A stretch of DNA of 44,989 bases, taken from positions 1-44,989 of the forward strand of contig NZ_JAFEVZ010000019.1 in the NCBI RefSeq assembly GCF_022802975.1. The letters are read 5' to 3'. The notes beneath the pieces were generated by a model. The model ran no database searches, was not told where the DNA came from, and saw only the letters and a list, made by a program, of their open reading frames with translations. Every line of letters begins with the position of its first letter. The stretch's first letter is position 1. A program made the translations under genes and the position numbers. This stretch comes from Flavobacterium pectinovorum. GTDB taxonomy: Bacteria; Bacteroidota; Bacteroidia; Flavobacteriales; Flavobacteriaceae. Positions 33,826 to 41,812 of the stretch are shown in pieces.

Positions 33826-34485
33826 ATGAAATTAAAATACATTTTCGCTTTAATTTTCTTTTTCAATTATAGTAATTCCTTTTCATGCGATTGCAAAATC
33901 CTGGATAAAGAAACGATGATAAATAAAGCATTGAAATACTCTGATATTGTTTTTTACGGAGAAGTGATAAAATTTAATCCAATAACTGGAACTTATTCTT
34001 TTAAAATTATAGAATTATTTAAGGGAGAAACTAATGCTGTACTTGTTAAAGGAACAAACTCTACTAGCTGCTCAATTACACCAACAAAAAAAGATCTTTG
34101 GATTGTATATGCCAATTTTAATAACGATAAAACAATTAGCATAAGTCAATGTTCGCCAAGCATGGGATTAGAATCCCATACAGGTTCATATCCTCCTCCA
34201 CCTCAAAAGGAGGAATATTTTAATATAAAAAATAAAGACATTAAATCCTTATATAGAAAAGTGATCGAATTAGAATATGAAAAAGAAAATCTAACAAATT
34301 GGATTAATCAGTTAGAAAGATTACGAATCTACAAATCTGATCAAAATACAATTTCTGAAAAAGAAAAAGCAGATCTAAAAATAGAAACCTATGCTAAATA
34401 CATTATTATTTCTTTGATTATAACTACCGTCTTGCTCTTAGTTTTAATTTTCGTTGTTTTGATGAAGAAAAAATCAAAATCATGA
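33826..34485 (+). CDS. Membrane-anchored protein with TIMP/NTR-like N-terminal domain
   Basis: I chose ATG 33826 (219 residues), because it places the signal peptide at the N-terminus; upstream ATGs give an unlikely extension. The mature part begins with CDC (C21 and C23), like the CxC start of TIMP/netrin-type domains. It continues with SDIVFYGEVIKF, a FKIIELFKG strand and C82 and C109 (TSCS, SQCS), matching the bacterial NTR-like pattern in which an S-x-C block precedes a final S-x-C-S. A Lys/Glu-rich coiled coil (about 135-185) leads to a transmembrane helix at 191-213 and a KKKSKS tail. The family link is from pattern, not alignment. Target unknown. Confidence 0.6.
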   Translation: MKLKYIFALIFFFNYSNSFSCDCKILDKETMINKALKYSDIVFYGEVIKFNPITGTYSFKIIELFKGETNAVLVKGTNSTSCSITPTKKDLWIVYANFNNDKTISISQCSPSMGLESHTGSYPPPPQKEEYFNIKNKDIKSLYRKVIELEYEKENLTNWINQLERLRIYKSDQNTISEKEKADLKIETYAKYIIISLIITTVLLLVLIFVVLMKKKSKS

Positions 34486-34576
34486 TTTAATTTTTGTTAA
34501 TTTCCTGAGGGTAAAATAGTAAAACTAACAGCTGTTTAAACACTTCAAATCCTATTTCAGTTTTATTAATTTCAGA

Positions 34577-34608
34577 TTTGTGATTTGGTAATTTTCGGCC
34601 TATATTTG
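34577..34608 (+). promoter_or_regulatory. dnaX promoter (TTTG-N20-TATATTTG)
   Basis: TTTG at 34577-34580, a 20-base spacer and TATATTTG at 34601-34608 match the Bacteroidota consensus. The start codon is 20 bases downstream, giving a short leader. Confidence 0.75.
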
Positions 34609-34627
34609 CTATCGAATAAAACAGAAT

Positions 34628-35713
34628 ATGGAACAATTTGTAGTATCGGCCCGTAAATACCGCCCGCAGACCTTTAAGGATGTTGTGGGTCAAAAAGCCA
34701 TTACCAACACGTTGCTAAATGCCATAGAAAGCAATCACCTTGCTTCTGCCCTTTTATTTACCGGACCGCGTGGAGTTGGAAAAACAACCTGTGCGCGTAT
34801 TCTGGCCCGTAAAATAAACCAGCCCGGATATGACGATCCAAATGAAGATTTTGCTTTTAACGTTTTTGAGTTAGATGCCGCATCCAACAACTCGGTAGAT
34901 GACATTCGAAGTCTGATTGATCAGGTTCGAATTCCGCCGCAAACCGGACAATACAAAGTTTATATTATTGACGAGGTTCACATGTTGTCTTCGGCTGCTT
35001 TTAATGCTTTTTTGAAAACATTGGAAGAACCACCAAAACATGCAATTTTCATTTTAGCAACAACAGAAAAGCACAAAATCATTCCAACGATTTTATCACG
35101 CTGTCAGATTTTTGATTTCAAAAGAATTACAGTAAAAGATGCCAAAGAACATTTGGCTGAAGTTGCAGCAAGTCAGGGAATCAATTTTGAAGACGATGCA
35201 TTGCATATTATTGCTCAAAAAGCAGATGGTGCCATGCGTGATGCTTTATCCATTTTTGACCGTGTGGTTTCGTATTGCGGAACCAACTTAACACGCCAGG
35301 CCGTAACCGAAAACCTAAACGTTTTAGATTACGAAACCTACATCAGCATTACCGACTTACTTTTAGAAAATAAGATTCCGGATCTTTTAATCGCTTACAA
35401 CGAAATTCTTTCAAAAGGTTTTGACGGGCATCATTTTATTGCCGGTTTAGCTTCACATTTCAGGGATTTATTGGTTAGTAAAACACCTGCAACTTTAAGT
35501 TTGCTTGAAGTGGGAGAACAAGCACAACAAATGTATGGTGTACAGGCTCAAAAATGTTCTCAGGATTTTTTATTAAAAGGAATTGACATTGCCAACGATT
35601 GCGATTTAAAATATAAATTAAGCCAAAATCAGCGTCTTTTGGTCGAACTATGTTTGATGCAATTAGCCTCTATCAACTTTGATGGAGAAAAAAAAAAGCT
35701 GAGCAATTCATAA
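34628..35713 (+). CDS. dnaX: DNA polymerase III clamp-loader subunit DnaX, zero-frame (gamma-sized) product
   Basis: The 361-residue zero-frame product has Walker A GPRGVGKT at 46-53, ELDAASN at 81-87, Walker B IIDEVH at 113-118, sensor-1 FILATTE and the SRC arginine-finger motif at 157-159. The clamp-loader ATPase domains are followed by the helical collar domain, ending near residue 355. The stop comes just after an A10 run at codons 354-357. This product holds everything needed for the pentameric loader that opens the sliding clamp, and so resembles E. coli gamma. The zinc-binding cysteine cluster usual between Walker A and ELDAASN is absent (only C55 remains). The downstream frame encodes the rest of a tau-like protein. 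Confidence 0.93.
   Translation: MEQFVVSARKYRPQTFKDVVGQKAITNTLLNAIESNHLASALLFTGPRGVGKTTCARILARKINQPGYDDPNEDFAFNVFELDAASNNSVDDIRSLIDQVRIPPQTGQYKVYIIDEVHMLSSAAFNAFLKTLEEPPKHAIFILATTEKHKIIPTILSRCQIFDFKRITVKDAKEHLAEVAASQGINFEDDALHIIAQKADGAMRDALSIFDRVVSYCGTNLTRQAVTENLNVLDYETYISITDLLLENKIPDLLIAYNEILSKGFDGHHFIAGLASHFRDLLVSKTPATLSLLEVGEQAQQMYGVQAQKCSQDFLLKGIDIANDCDLKYKLSQNQRLLVELCLMQLASINFDGEKKKLSNS
35688..35713 (+). promoter_or_regulatory. Putative -1 frameshift / slippage site in dnaX
   Basis: Ten consecutive A (35688-35697) then G create, in the zero frame, codons GAA AAA AAA AAG, which contain the slippery heptamer A AAA AAG at 35692-35698. A GGAG just upstream could act as a Shine-Dalgarno-like stimulator. 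The zero-frame stop TAA follows at 35711-35713. Reading on in -1 from 35698 opens a 222-codon frame. I see no clear downstream hairpin. Confidence 0.65.
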
Positions 35714-36366
35714 TTCCGCCTGTTTACTTTAAAAATAGTGGGTACTCTATAGTCGAAAGTCCAAAGTCTAAAGTTCAAAGTTATCCCGTAGAAGTTGAAA
35801 ATTCAAAAACTATAACGGAAGGCGTAACACCGCAAAAAGAAGAAACAGATACAACTTCACAAGCTCAAACTCCTGTTGCTCCAAAACCTGAAGCAAGTAA
35901 TGAACCTAAAGTTTCTGCTTTTTCTTTAGCAAGTATCCGCAAGAAAAAAGAATTGGAAGCCAATGCTAAATCTTATGTAAAACCTACATCAGTTTTGCTT
36001 ACAGAAGAATTTACTGAAACCGACATGCTTTTGTACTGGAACAAATATGCGCAACGCTTAGGAGAAAAAGGTTTCAAAATCATGGAATCGTTATTATTGA
36101 TAAACGACCCAAAATTAAACGGAACAGTAATTACTCTTGAATTGCCAAATGAAGGTTCTAAATTAGATTTTGAAAGCCAGATTAACGGAATTTTAGGATA
36201 TTTAAAAGGTCATTTACACAATCACGACATCACTATTGAAGTAATTGTAAATGAAACCATAGAAACTAAAAGAAGTTTTAACGATCAGGACCGATACAAT
36301 CGTTTATTAGAAATCAACCCAAATATTGAACTTTTACGTTCTACATTTGGATTGGATATACCTTAG
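35698..36366 (+). CDS. dnaX: -1-frame extension of dnaX (tau C-terminal region)
   Basis: This 222-codon frame continues from the A10 run without its own likely start codon; the first internal TTG is at 35953. The fused product would be 579 residues. The extension begins AEQFIIPPVYFK, runs through a Pro/Glu/Thr/Gln-rich linker (about 90 residues) and ends in a folded region of about 140 residues (SVLLTEEFTETDMLLYWNKYA, GFKIMESLL, GTVITLELPN, ending STFGLDIP). In E. coli tau the corresponding region binds the polymerase alpha subunit and DnaB. Either programmed -1 frameshifting or transcript slippage on A10 joins the parts, or one A is missing from the sequence. Confidence 0.75.
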   Translation, partial: AEQFIIPPVYFKNSGYSIVESPKSKVQSYPVEVENSKTITEGVTPQKEETDTTSQAQTPVAPKPEASNEPKVSAFSLASIRKKKELEANAKSYVKPTSVLLTEEFTETDMLLYWNKYAQRLGEKGFKIMESLLLINDPKLNGTVITLELPNEGSKLDFESQINGILGYLKGHLHNHDITIEVIVNETIETKRSFNDQDRYNRLLEINPNIELLRSTFGLDIP

Positions 36367-36414
36367 TACGGTTATATTTAATTATTATTTTTTATTCTCT
36401 CATTCCGCAAATAG

Positions 36415-36993
36415 CTATTTATTTCTTAATCCGAAATCGTAAACTTTCTGCAACCATTTTTCTCTTTGTGCTTTATCAGCGGTTTTTACAATTCCGACAT
36501 AACTTACTTTTACCGGTTTTACACCACAGAATTCTAACGTACATTTTTTTAATTGATTCACACTTGGTCTTCCATAAGCCAATCGGTAATACCAGCCGGG
36601 CTGATCTAAAGTTGTAATAATATGTGCGGTTTTTCCTTTTAGGAGTTTATCCCACCAAACTGAATTTTCACGGTATTCAAATGCCATTCCCGGCAGAAAC
36701 AAACGATCGATAAAACCTTTTGTAATCGCAGGCAGACCTCCCCACCAAACAGGATGGATCCAAACCAAATGATTGGCTGTTTGAATTTTATTCCAGGCGT
36801 TTACCAAATCCGGTTCTAAATCGGTTCGCTTTTGATATCCAAATTGTAAATTCGGATTAAATTGTAGTTCAGAGATTGTAATGATATCAACTGCAGTACC
36901 AGATTCGATTACTCCTTTTTTATACGTCTCTGCAATCGCAAAATTGAAACTTTCAGGATTTGGATGTCCGTTTATAATCAGTATTTTTTTCAT
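36415..36993 (-). CDS. NAD(P)H-dependent oxidoreductase, flavodoxin-like fold
   Basis: The 192-residue protein starts KKILIINGHPNPESFNFAIA (phosphate/flavin-binding loop), then LVWIHPVWWGGLPAITKGFIDRLFLPGMAFEY (in two blocks, about 82-112) and IITTLDQPGWYY. This is the Flavodoxin_2 / NQO1-like family of FMN or FAD quinone and general stress reductases. It sits alone on the minus strand, convergent with dnaX. The exact electron acceptor is unknown. Confidence 0.88.
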   Translation of the reverse strand: MKKILIINGHPNPESFNFAIAETYKKGVIESGTAVDIITISELQFNPNLQFGYQKRTDLEPDLVNAWNKIQTANHLVWIHPVWWGGLPAITKGFIDRLFLPGMAFEYRENSVWWDKLLKGKTAHIITTLDQPGWYYRLAYGRPSVNQLKKCTLEFCGVKPVKVSYVGIVKTADKAQREKWLQKVYDFGLRNK

Positions 36994-37125
36994 ATTGGTC
37001 TTTTTGTTAAAAATACGATTGAAGTTTTATCTTTTACCGGACAAATGTCCTGAAAAAAATGTAAATTGGGTATTCTGGCTATTTTTATTCTCTCTCAGAT
37101 TATGCAGATCAGGCAGATTCGAACT

Positions 37126-37192
37126 CATAAGCCTTCGACTCCGCTCAGGATGGCATCGATTCCTTAAATTGTCTAACATGTTTTACTTATAA
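37126..37192. repeat. Partial dispersed repeat copy 3
   Basis: Read on the minus strand, 37192-37126 matches the middle of copies 1 and 2: AAGTAAAACATG, ACAATTTAAGGAATCGATG and CCATCCTGAGCGGAGTCGAAGGCTTAT. The second CCTGAGCG module is missing. It shares an approx. 470-base gene-free gap with two short hairpins. Confidence 0.65.
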
Positions 37193-37251
37193 CCTAAGTT
37201 CGATTAATCCAATACAAAATTATTTACAAATTAATGATGTTGATTAATATT

Positions 37252-37281
37252 CCTTCAAGGTCTTTTTCGAGACCTTGAAGG
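37252..37281. repeat. Hairpin repeat CCTTCAAGGTCT / AGACCTTGAAGG
   Basis: Perfect 12-base arms with a six-base loop (TTTTCG). No T run follows. It lies in the gap between the Crp-like and oxidoreductase genes. Related CTTCAAGG units are familiar from flavobacterial intergenic DNA. Confidence 0.7.
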
Positions 37282-37303
37282 TATTCGATCATTAGCATTA
37301 ATA

Positions 37304-37330
37304 CCTACAAGGTTTTGAAAACCTTGCAGG
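37304..37330. repeat. Hairpin repeat CCTACAAGGTTTT / AAAACCTTGCAGG
   Basis: 13-base arms with one mismatch and almost no loop. A third CAAGG word follows at about 37342. This is similar in core to the neighbouring hairpin (CAAGG) but differs in flank, so it is a separate unit. Confidence 0.7.
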
Positions 37331-37463
37331 ATAAACAATACAAGGTGTTTTTTTGAATAATCGATCTCAGGTTTATAATTTTTTAAATCAATTTTCTTAA
37401 ACCAGTTACGTTTATATCAATAAAATAAAATCTGTAAAATCTGCGAGAAACAAAACTTTAAAA

Positions 37464-38024
37464 TCAGACAACAGCTTTACGAATACGGCTTAAATGTCTG
37501 GGAGTAATTCCTAAATAAGAAGCTAAATATTGAAGCGGAATTAACTGCAGGTATTTTTGGTGATTCTGAAAAAGTTCTTCGTAGCGTTGTGCGCCTGATA
37601 ATTTTTGAAATGAAATCATTCTTTTATTCAGGTTTACGAATTCTATTTCCGTTAATTTTCTTCCGGTTTCCTGCCAGTTATAACCTGACTGGTACAGCTT
37701 TTCCAAACTTTCCCGACTTAAAACCTGAACTTCTGTATCTGTTAATGCCTGAATGTTTTCTTCTGCTATTTCTTTGGTTATAAAACTGGCAAATGACGCC
37801 ATAAATTCATTTTCAAAAGCAAAACAATTTGTAATCTCATCTCCTTTATGATTAAAGAAAAAAGAACGCAGAATTCCTTTTTCGATAAAAACAATTTCAT
37901 TGCAGACCTCATTTTCCATCAATAAAAAATCTCCTTTTTTTAGTTTTCGAAATGTAATTAAACCATCTAAAAGATTTAACTCCTCCGGAGAAAGATTCTG
38001 AATAGACTGAAAAACTGCTTTCAT
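37464..38024 (-). CDS. Crp/Fnr-family transcription regulator
   Basis: The 186-residue protein starts at ATG 38024 (the TTG one codon earlier is less likely). A cyclic-nucleotide-binding beta-roll covers about 20-115 (LKKGDFLLMENEVCNEIVFIEKGILRSFF). A short C-terminal helix-turn-helix ends PLQYLASYLGITPRHLSRIRK. The compact C-terminus fits the Bacteroidota Crp/Fnr subgroup. No Fnr cysteine cluster is visible, and the cAMP-binding residues are not obvious. It is the last gene of the set ppx, TMEM175, Crp/Fnr, starting 10 bases after the TMEM175 stop. Confidence 0.9.
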   Translation of the reverse strand: MKAVFQSIQNLSPEELNLLDGLITFRKLKKGDFLLMENEVCNEIVFIEKGILRSFFFNHKGDEITNCFAFENEFMASFASFITKEIAEENIQALTDTEVQVLSRESLEKLYQSGYNWQETGRKLTEIEFVNLNKRMISFQKLSGAQRYEELFQNHQKYLQLIPLQYLASYLGITPRHLSRIRKAVV

Positions 38025-38034
38025 CAAATTCTAA

Positions 38035-38616
38035 TTAATTTTTTGAAGCAAAAACTTTTTCAATCCTTTTATCCGGAATAAGCCATAACATTGCTACAAT
38101 GAAATAAGCAGCACCTGAAATCCATTCACTGTAAAAAGAAAAAACGACTCCAAGAATATATAAAACAGCAGAAACTATTCCTTTGACTTCATAACCTATT
38201 GCTTTTGCCAGCACTGAATTTTTTCCTTCAGCAATGATTATAACCCGCTCCAGAATATAATAAGCTATCGCACACAAAAACAAAATAGTGCCATATAAGG
38301 CCATAGCGTTTTTTGCAAAATTATGTTCTCCCATCCATCCTGTAACCACCGGAATTAACGAAAGCCAAAAAAGCAGATACATATTTGCCCAAAGAATTTT
38401 TCCGTTTACTTTAGACAAGCCATGAAATAAGTAATTATGATTATTCCAATAAATCCCCACGTAAATAAAACTAAGTATGTAACTCAAAAATTTAGGGATA
38501 AGCGGTTTTAAGTCGGCAAACTCATGTCCGTGAGGCACTTTAATTTCTAAAACCATAATGGTGATAATAATAGCTAAAACGCCATCACTGAAAGCTTCAA
38601 GTCTTGTTTTATTCAT
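38035..38616 (-). CDS. TMEM175-family (DUF1211) potassium-channel-like protein
   Basis: The 193-residue membrane protein has the FSDGV signature at 9-13 in RLEAFSDGVLAIIITIMVLEIKVP, followed by about five further hydrophobic segments. The FSD motif at the end of the first helix lines the ion path in TMEM175 channels, and bacterial members have one six-helix unit as here. Bacterial proteins of this family can conduct K+. It lies 15 bases after ppx and 10 bases before the Crp/Fnr gene, which suggests a common unit. The physiological link with polyphosphate is inference. Confidence 0.88.
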   Translation of the reverse strand: MNKTRLEAFSDGVLAIIITIMVLEIKVPHGHEFADLKPLIPKFLSYILSFIYVGIYWNNHNYLFHGLSKVNGKILWANMYLLFWLSLIPVVTGWMGEHNFAKNAMALYGTILFLCAIAYYILERVIIIAEGKNSVLAKAIGYEVKGIVSAVLYILGVVFSFYSEWISGAAYFIVAMLWLIPDKRIEKVFASKN

Positions 38617-38631
38617 CTAGTAAATCCTAAA

Positions 38632-39522
38632 TTAAATTTTACCGTAATACATTGCTTTTACGATTCCGTCAGAAAGTCCAATTTTTGGAACATATATCTG
38701 GCGTGCCCCACTCCATTTCATCGCATTCAGATAAATACGGGTTGCATGGATGATTACATCGGCACGGTCAGAATTCAGCCCTAATTCGGCAATCCTCTGC
38801 TCGTAGGTCAAAGAATTTAAAAAAGCATATTGTGAATTGATATAAATATACGAAAGCGGTTTTTCCTGTTGTTTTCCGGACATCTTAAATAATTTATTGA
38901 TGTTTCCTCCGGAACCAATAAGCGTCACTTCTTCATAATCTTTGGTATTGGCTTTGATCCATTTTTCAATTTCATCCCAAACCACATCATGAACCATATT
39001 ATTCAGCAAACGAACCGTTCCTGCTTTGAATGATCTTGAGTTAATCATTTTCCCATCAGAGAAGAGAGTAAATTCGGTACTTCCACCACCAACGTCTACA
39101 AAAAGATACGTTTGATCTGTTCTAAGCAAATGATGCAAATCTGTTGAAGCAATAATTGCCGCTTCTTTTTTTCCATCGATAATTTCAATTTTTATGTCTG
39201 CTTTTTTCTTAATCAAATCCACAACCTCCTTCGCATTGTATGCCTCACGCATAGCCGAAGTTGCAAAAGCCATATACCTTTCTACTTTATGAACTTTCAT
39301 TAAAAGGTTGAATGCTTTCATTGCATCCACCATTCTTTCTATATTTTCTGTCGAAATTTCACCAACTGTAAAGGCATCCTGCCCCAAACGTATTGGCACA
39401 CGAACAAGTGAACTTTTATTAAATTGCGGATCTTTGCCTTCTTGCTCAACAACATTGGATATCAAGAGCCTCATGGCATTTGAACCGATATCTATTGCTG
39501 CGTATTTTTTTATTTTAATCAT
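38632..39522 (-). CDS. ppx: Ppx/GppA-family exopolyphosphatase
   Basis: The protein has 296 residues with start ATG 39522 (a GTG two codons upstream is also possible). N-terminal ASKHA motif is YAAIDIGSNAMRLLI, with RVPIRLGQDAF, AFATSAMREAYN and the second phosphate loop FVDVGGGSTEF. The protein is short, with only the two-domain core of Ppx/GppA enzymes. These hydrolyse polyphosphate or pppGpp. The presence of ppk1 upstream on the same strand favours polyphosphate. A 162-bp palindrome lies between the two genes, so ppx may have its own transcript end or start there. Confidence 0.9.
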   Translation of the reverse strand: MIKIKKYAAIDIGSNAMRLLISNVVEQEGKDPQFNKSSLVRVPIRLGQDAFTVGEISTENIERMVDAMKAFNLLMKVHKVERYMAFATSAMREAYNAKEVVDLIKKKADIKIEIIDGKKEAAIIASTDLHHLLRTDQTYLFVDVGGGSTEFTLFSDGKMINSRSFKAGTVRLLNNMVHDVVWDEIEKWIKANTKDYEEVTLIGSGGNINKLFKMSGKQQEKPLSYIYINSQYAFLNSLTYEQRIAELGLNSDRADVIIHATRIYLNAMKWSGARQIYVPKIGLSDGIVKAMYYGKI

Positions 39523-39557
39523 GCTCACTTTATGATTTGAAATTTAAAATTTTGTAT

Positions 39558-39719
39558 TGAAGTGATTTAGACTTTTTGCGTTTAAGCGAAAATTAAGGAT
39601 TTTGTGCCCAATTTCAGTCTTTTTTAAGATGCATAGCAGGGCTACGGAACGAAAAAAAGACTGAAATTGGGTGCAAAAGACAATTTTTTTAGCAAATGGA
39701 AAAAGTCTAAATCACTTCA
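39558..39719. repeat. 162-bp nested palindrome between ppk1 and ppx
   Basis: The 20-base outer arms (39558-39577 and 39700-39719) are perfect inverses. The 26-base inner arms (39600-39625 and 39653-39678) are nearly perfect, with two mismatches. The 27-base apex contains GATGCATAGCAGGGCTACGGAACG, related to other flavobacterial repeat cores. It fills almost the whole ppk1-ppx gap. Confidence 0.85.
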
Positions 39720-39725
39720 TTGTTA

Positions 39726-41807
39726 TTAATTTGTTTTTTGAACCGCTACTTCGGCTATTTCGACTTTATGCTGATAATATTTATAAGTCTCAAATTGCGC
39801 CCTGAAAGGAGCATGATGATTTCTTGGTTTATACTTATTGTCTAATTTATAAGAATGATATCTCACCTTTACATTCCCTTTCCAGGCAATATTAAAATTA
39901 TCTATTAACTCTTTTTTAATGGACAAATCATAAATTGGACAGGTAACTTCTACTCTTCCATCAAGATTTCTGGTCATAAAATCTGCTGAAGAAATATACA
40001 CTTCGGTTAAACCGGCGTTTCCAAAAATATAAACCCTTGAATGCTCCAGATAATTATCAACAATACTAATTGCTTCAATGTTCTCACTCATGCCCGGAAT
40101 TCCCGGAATCAAAGAACAAATTCCTCTTACCTGAAGCTGAATCTTAACTCCCGCGTTACTTGCCTCATACAACTTATCGATCATTTTAAAGTCGGACAAG
40201 CTATTCATTTTAAGTTTTATATGTGTTTTTCTACCTGCCAAAGCATGTAAAATTTCGCGGTCAATGAGTTTAATAAACTTAGAGCGTGTATAATGTGGTG
40301 ACACAATTAAATGTTTGTATCTGTGCACTCTGTAATTGATATCAAAAAATTCGAATATTTTTGAAATGTCTTTTAAGATTCCCTGATTGCAGGTAAAAAG
40401 TGTTACATCTGTATAAATTTTAGCTGTGGCTTCATTAAAATTTCCAGTCGAAATAAAGCCGTAGCGGCGTGTTTTTTCGTCTTCAACCCTTTCAATAACA
40501 CAAATTTTACTATGTACTTTTAGTCCTTTAATTCCAAAAATAAGTTCGATCCCTTCTGTTTGCATTTGCTCTGCATACGAAATATTACTGGCCTCATCAA
40601 AACGTGCCTGAAGTTCGATTTGAACCGTTACTTTTTTACCATTTTTGGCAGCGTTAATCAAAGAACTGATAATTTGCGAATTCTTAGCCAGACGATATAA
40701 CGTAATTTTTATACTGGTCACTTTTGGATCTAAAGCAGCTTCACGCAAAAACTTTGTCAGGTACGAAAACGACTGATAAGGAGCATGCAGTAAATAATCT
40801 TTTTTACTGATTTTCTCCAAAATACTTCCTCCTAAACTTAAGCCCGGAATTGGTAATGGTTCATTAGGTTTATAAAGTAAATCATATCTTCCTAAATTAG
40901 GAAAACTCATATAATCACGACGATTATGATATCTTCCACCCGGAATTATACTATCCGTTTCTACGATTTTCATTTTATCCAAAAAGAAATGTAGCGTATC
41001 ATCCTCAATCTGACTGTCGTAAATGAAACGAACAGGCTCTCCAATACGTCTGTCTTTAACCGAAGTTGCAATTTTTTCGAGCATGCTTTTACTCAAATCA
41101 CTGTCTATATCCAACTGTGCATCACGCGTGATTTTAATCATGTGGGCGGAAACACTTTTACAATCGAAAATGTTAAAAATATTTTTAAGATTATACCTAA
41201 TAACATCGTCAATTAAAATGACGTATTGCTTATCATCATTTGAAGGCAATACAACGAACCTGTTAATGGTCTTTGGAATTTCAATGACAGCATAACGAAT
41301 TTCGTCATTTTCATTCATTTCCAGACGAACAGCCAAATAGCCTAAAGTATCTTTAAGAACAGGAAATTCTGCCAGATCATTTAATATAATAGTAACAAGT
41401 TCAGGGCTTAATTTTTGAGTAAAAAAGTCTTTTAAATAATTTTCCTGCTCCTTTTTAATTTCATCTTCTGTGATGATAAAAATATTCTCAGCCTCTAATT
41501 CAGCTTCAATATTACTTAAAATACGCAAACTTTCAGACTGTTGCTGAATCACGATTTCGGTAATATCTTTAATCAGCTGTTGAGCAGAAACACCACCCAA
41601 ATATTTTTCGCCTGAAATTCCGGAAAGGCTCAATCTTCGAATTGCGGCATAACGAACCCTGAAAAATTCGTCTAAATTATTTGAAAAAATTCCAACAAAA
41701 CGAAGTCTGTCTAATAATGGAACCGTATTATCTGCCGCTTCCTGAAGTACTCTTGCATTAAACGCTAACCAACTTTTTTCTCTGTCTATATATTTCTGTT
41801 CGTGCAC
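39726..41807 (-). CDS. ppk1: Polyphosphate kinase 1
   Basis: The 693-residue enzyme has a GTG start at 41807, five bases after the sixA stop, and all four PPK1 domains. It begins YIDREKSWLAFNARVL. The N-terminal region contains FSNNLDEFFRVR (about 41-52). The catalytic phospholipase-D-like half contains KITLYRLAKNSQI (about 367-379) and the phospho-accepting H432 in GLKVHSKICVIER, followed by FISTGNFNEATAKIYTD and a late YLEHSRVYIFGN block. It makes inorganic polyphosphate from ATP. It is coupled to sixA upstream and lies before ppx, so synthesis and breakdown are clustered. Confidence 0.96.
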   Translation of the reverse strand: MHEQKYIDREKSWLAFNARVLQEAADNTVPLLDRLRFVGIFSNNLDEFFRVRYAAIRRLSLSGISGEKYLGGVSAQQLIKDITEIVIQQQSESLRILSNIEAELEAENIFIITEDEIKKEQENYLKDFFTQKLSPELVTIILNDLAEFPVLKDTLGYLAVRLEMNENDEIRYAVIEIPKTINRFVVLPSNDDKQYVILIDDVIRYNLKNIFNIFDCKSVSAHMIKITRDAQLDIDSDLSKSMLEKIATSVKDRRIGEPVRFIYDSQIEDDTLHFFLDKMKIVETDSIIPGGRYHNRRDYMSFPNLGRYDLLYKPNEPLPIPGLSLGGSILEKISKKDYLLHAPYQSFSYLTKFLREAALDPKVTSIKITLYRLAKNSQIISSLINAAKNGKKVTVQIELQARFDEASNISYAEQMQTEGIELIFGIKGLKVHSKICVIERVEDEKTRRYGFISTGNFNEATAKIYTDVTLFTCNQGILKDISKIFEFFDINYRVHRYKHLIVSPHYTRSKFIKLIDREILHALAGRKTHIKLKMNSLSDFKMIDKLYEASNAGVKIQLQVRGICSLIPGIPGMSENIEAISIVDNYLEHSRVYIFGNAGLTEVYISSADFMTRNLDGRVEVTCPIYDLSIKKELIDNFNIAWKGNVKVRYHSYKLDNKYKPRNHHAPFRAQFETYKYYQHKVEIAEVAVQKTN

Positions 41808-41812
41808 GTTGT

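Noticed and set aside
34628..36366. dnaX as a plain pseudogene
   Set aside because: Both parts keep conserved sequence, the break is exactly at a slippery A10 run, and dnaX is essential; frameshifting or a homopolymer error is more likely.
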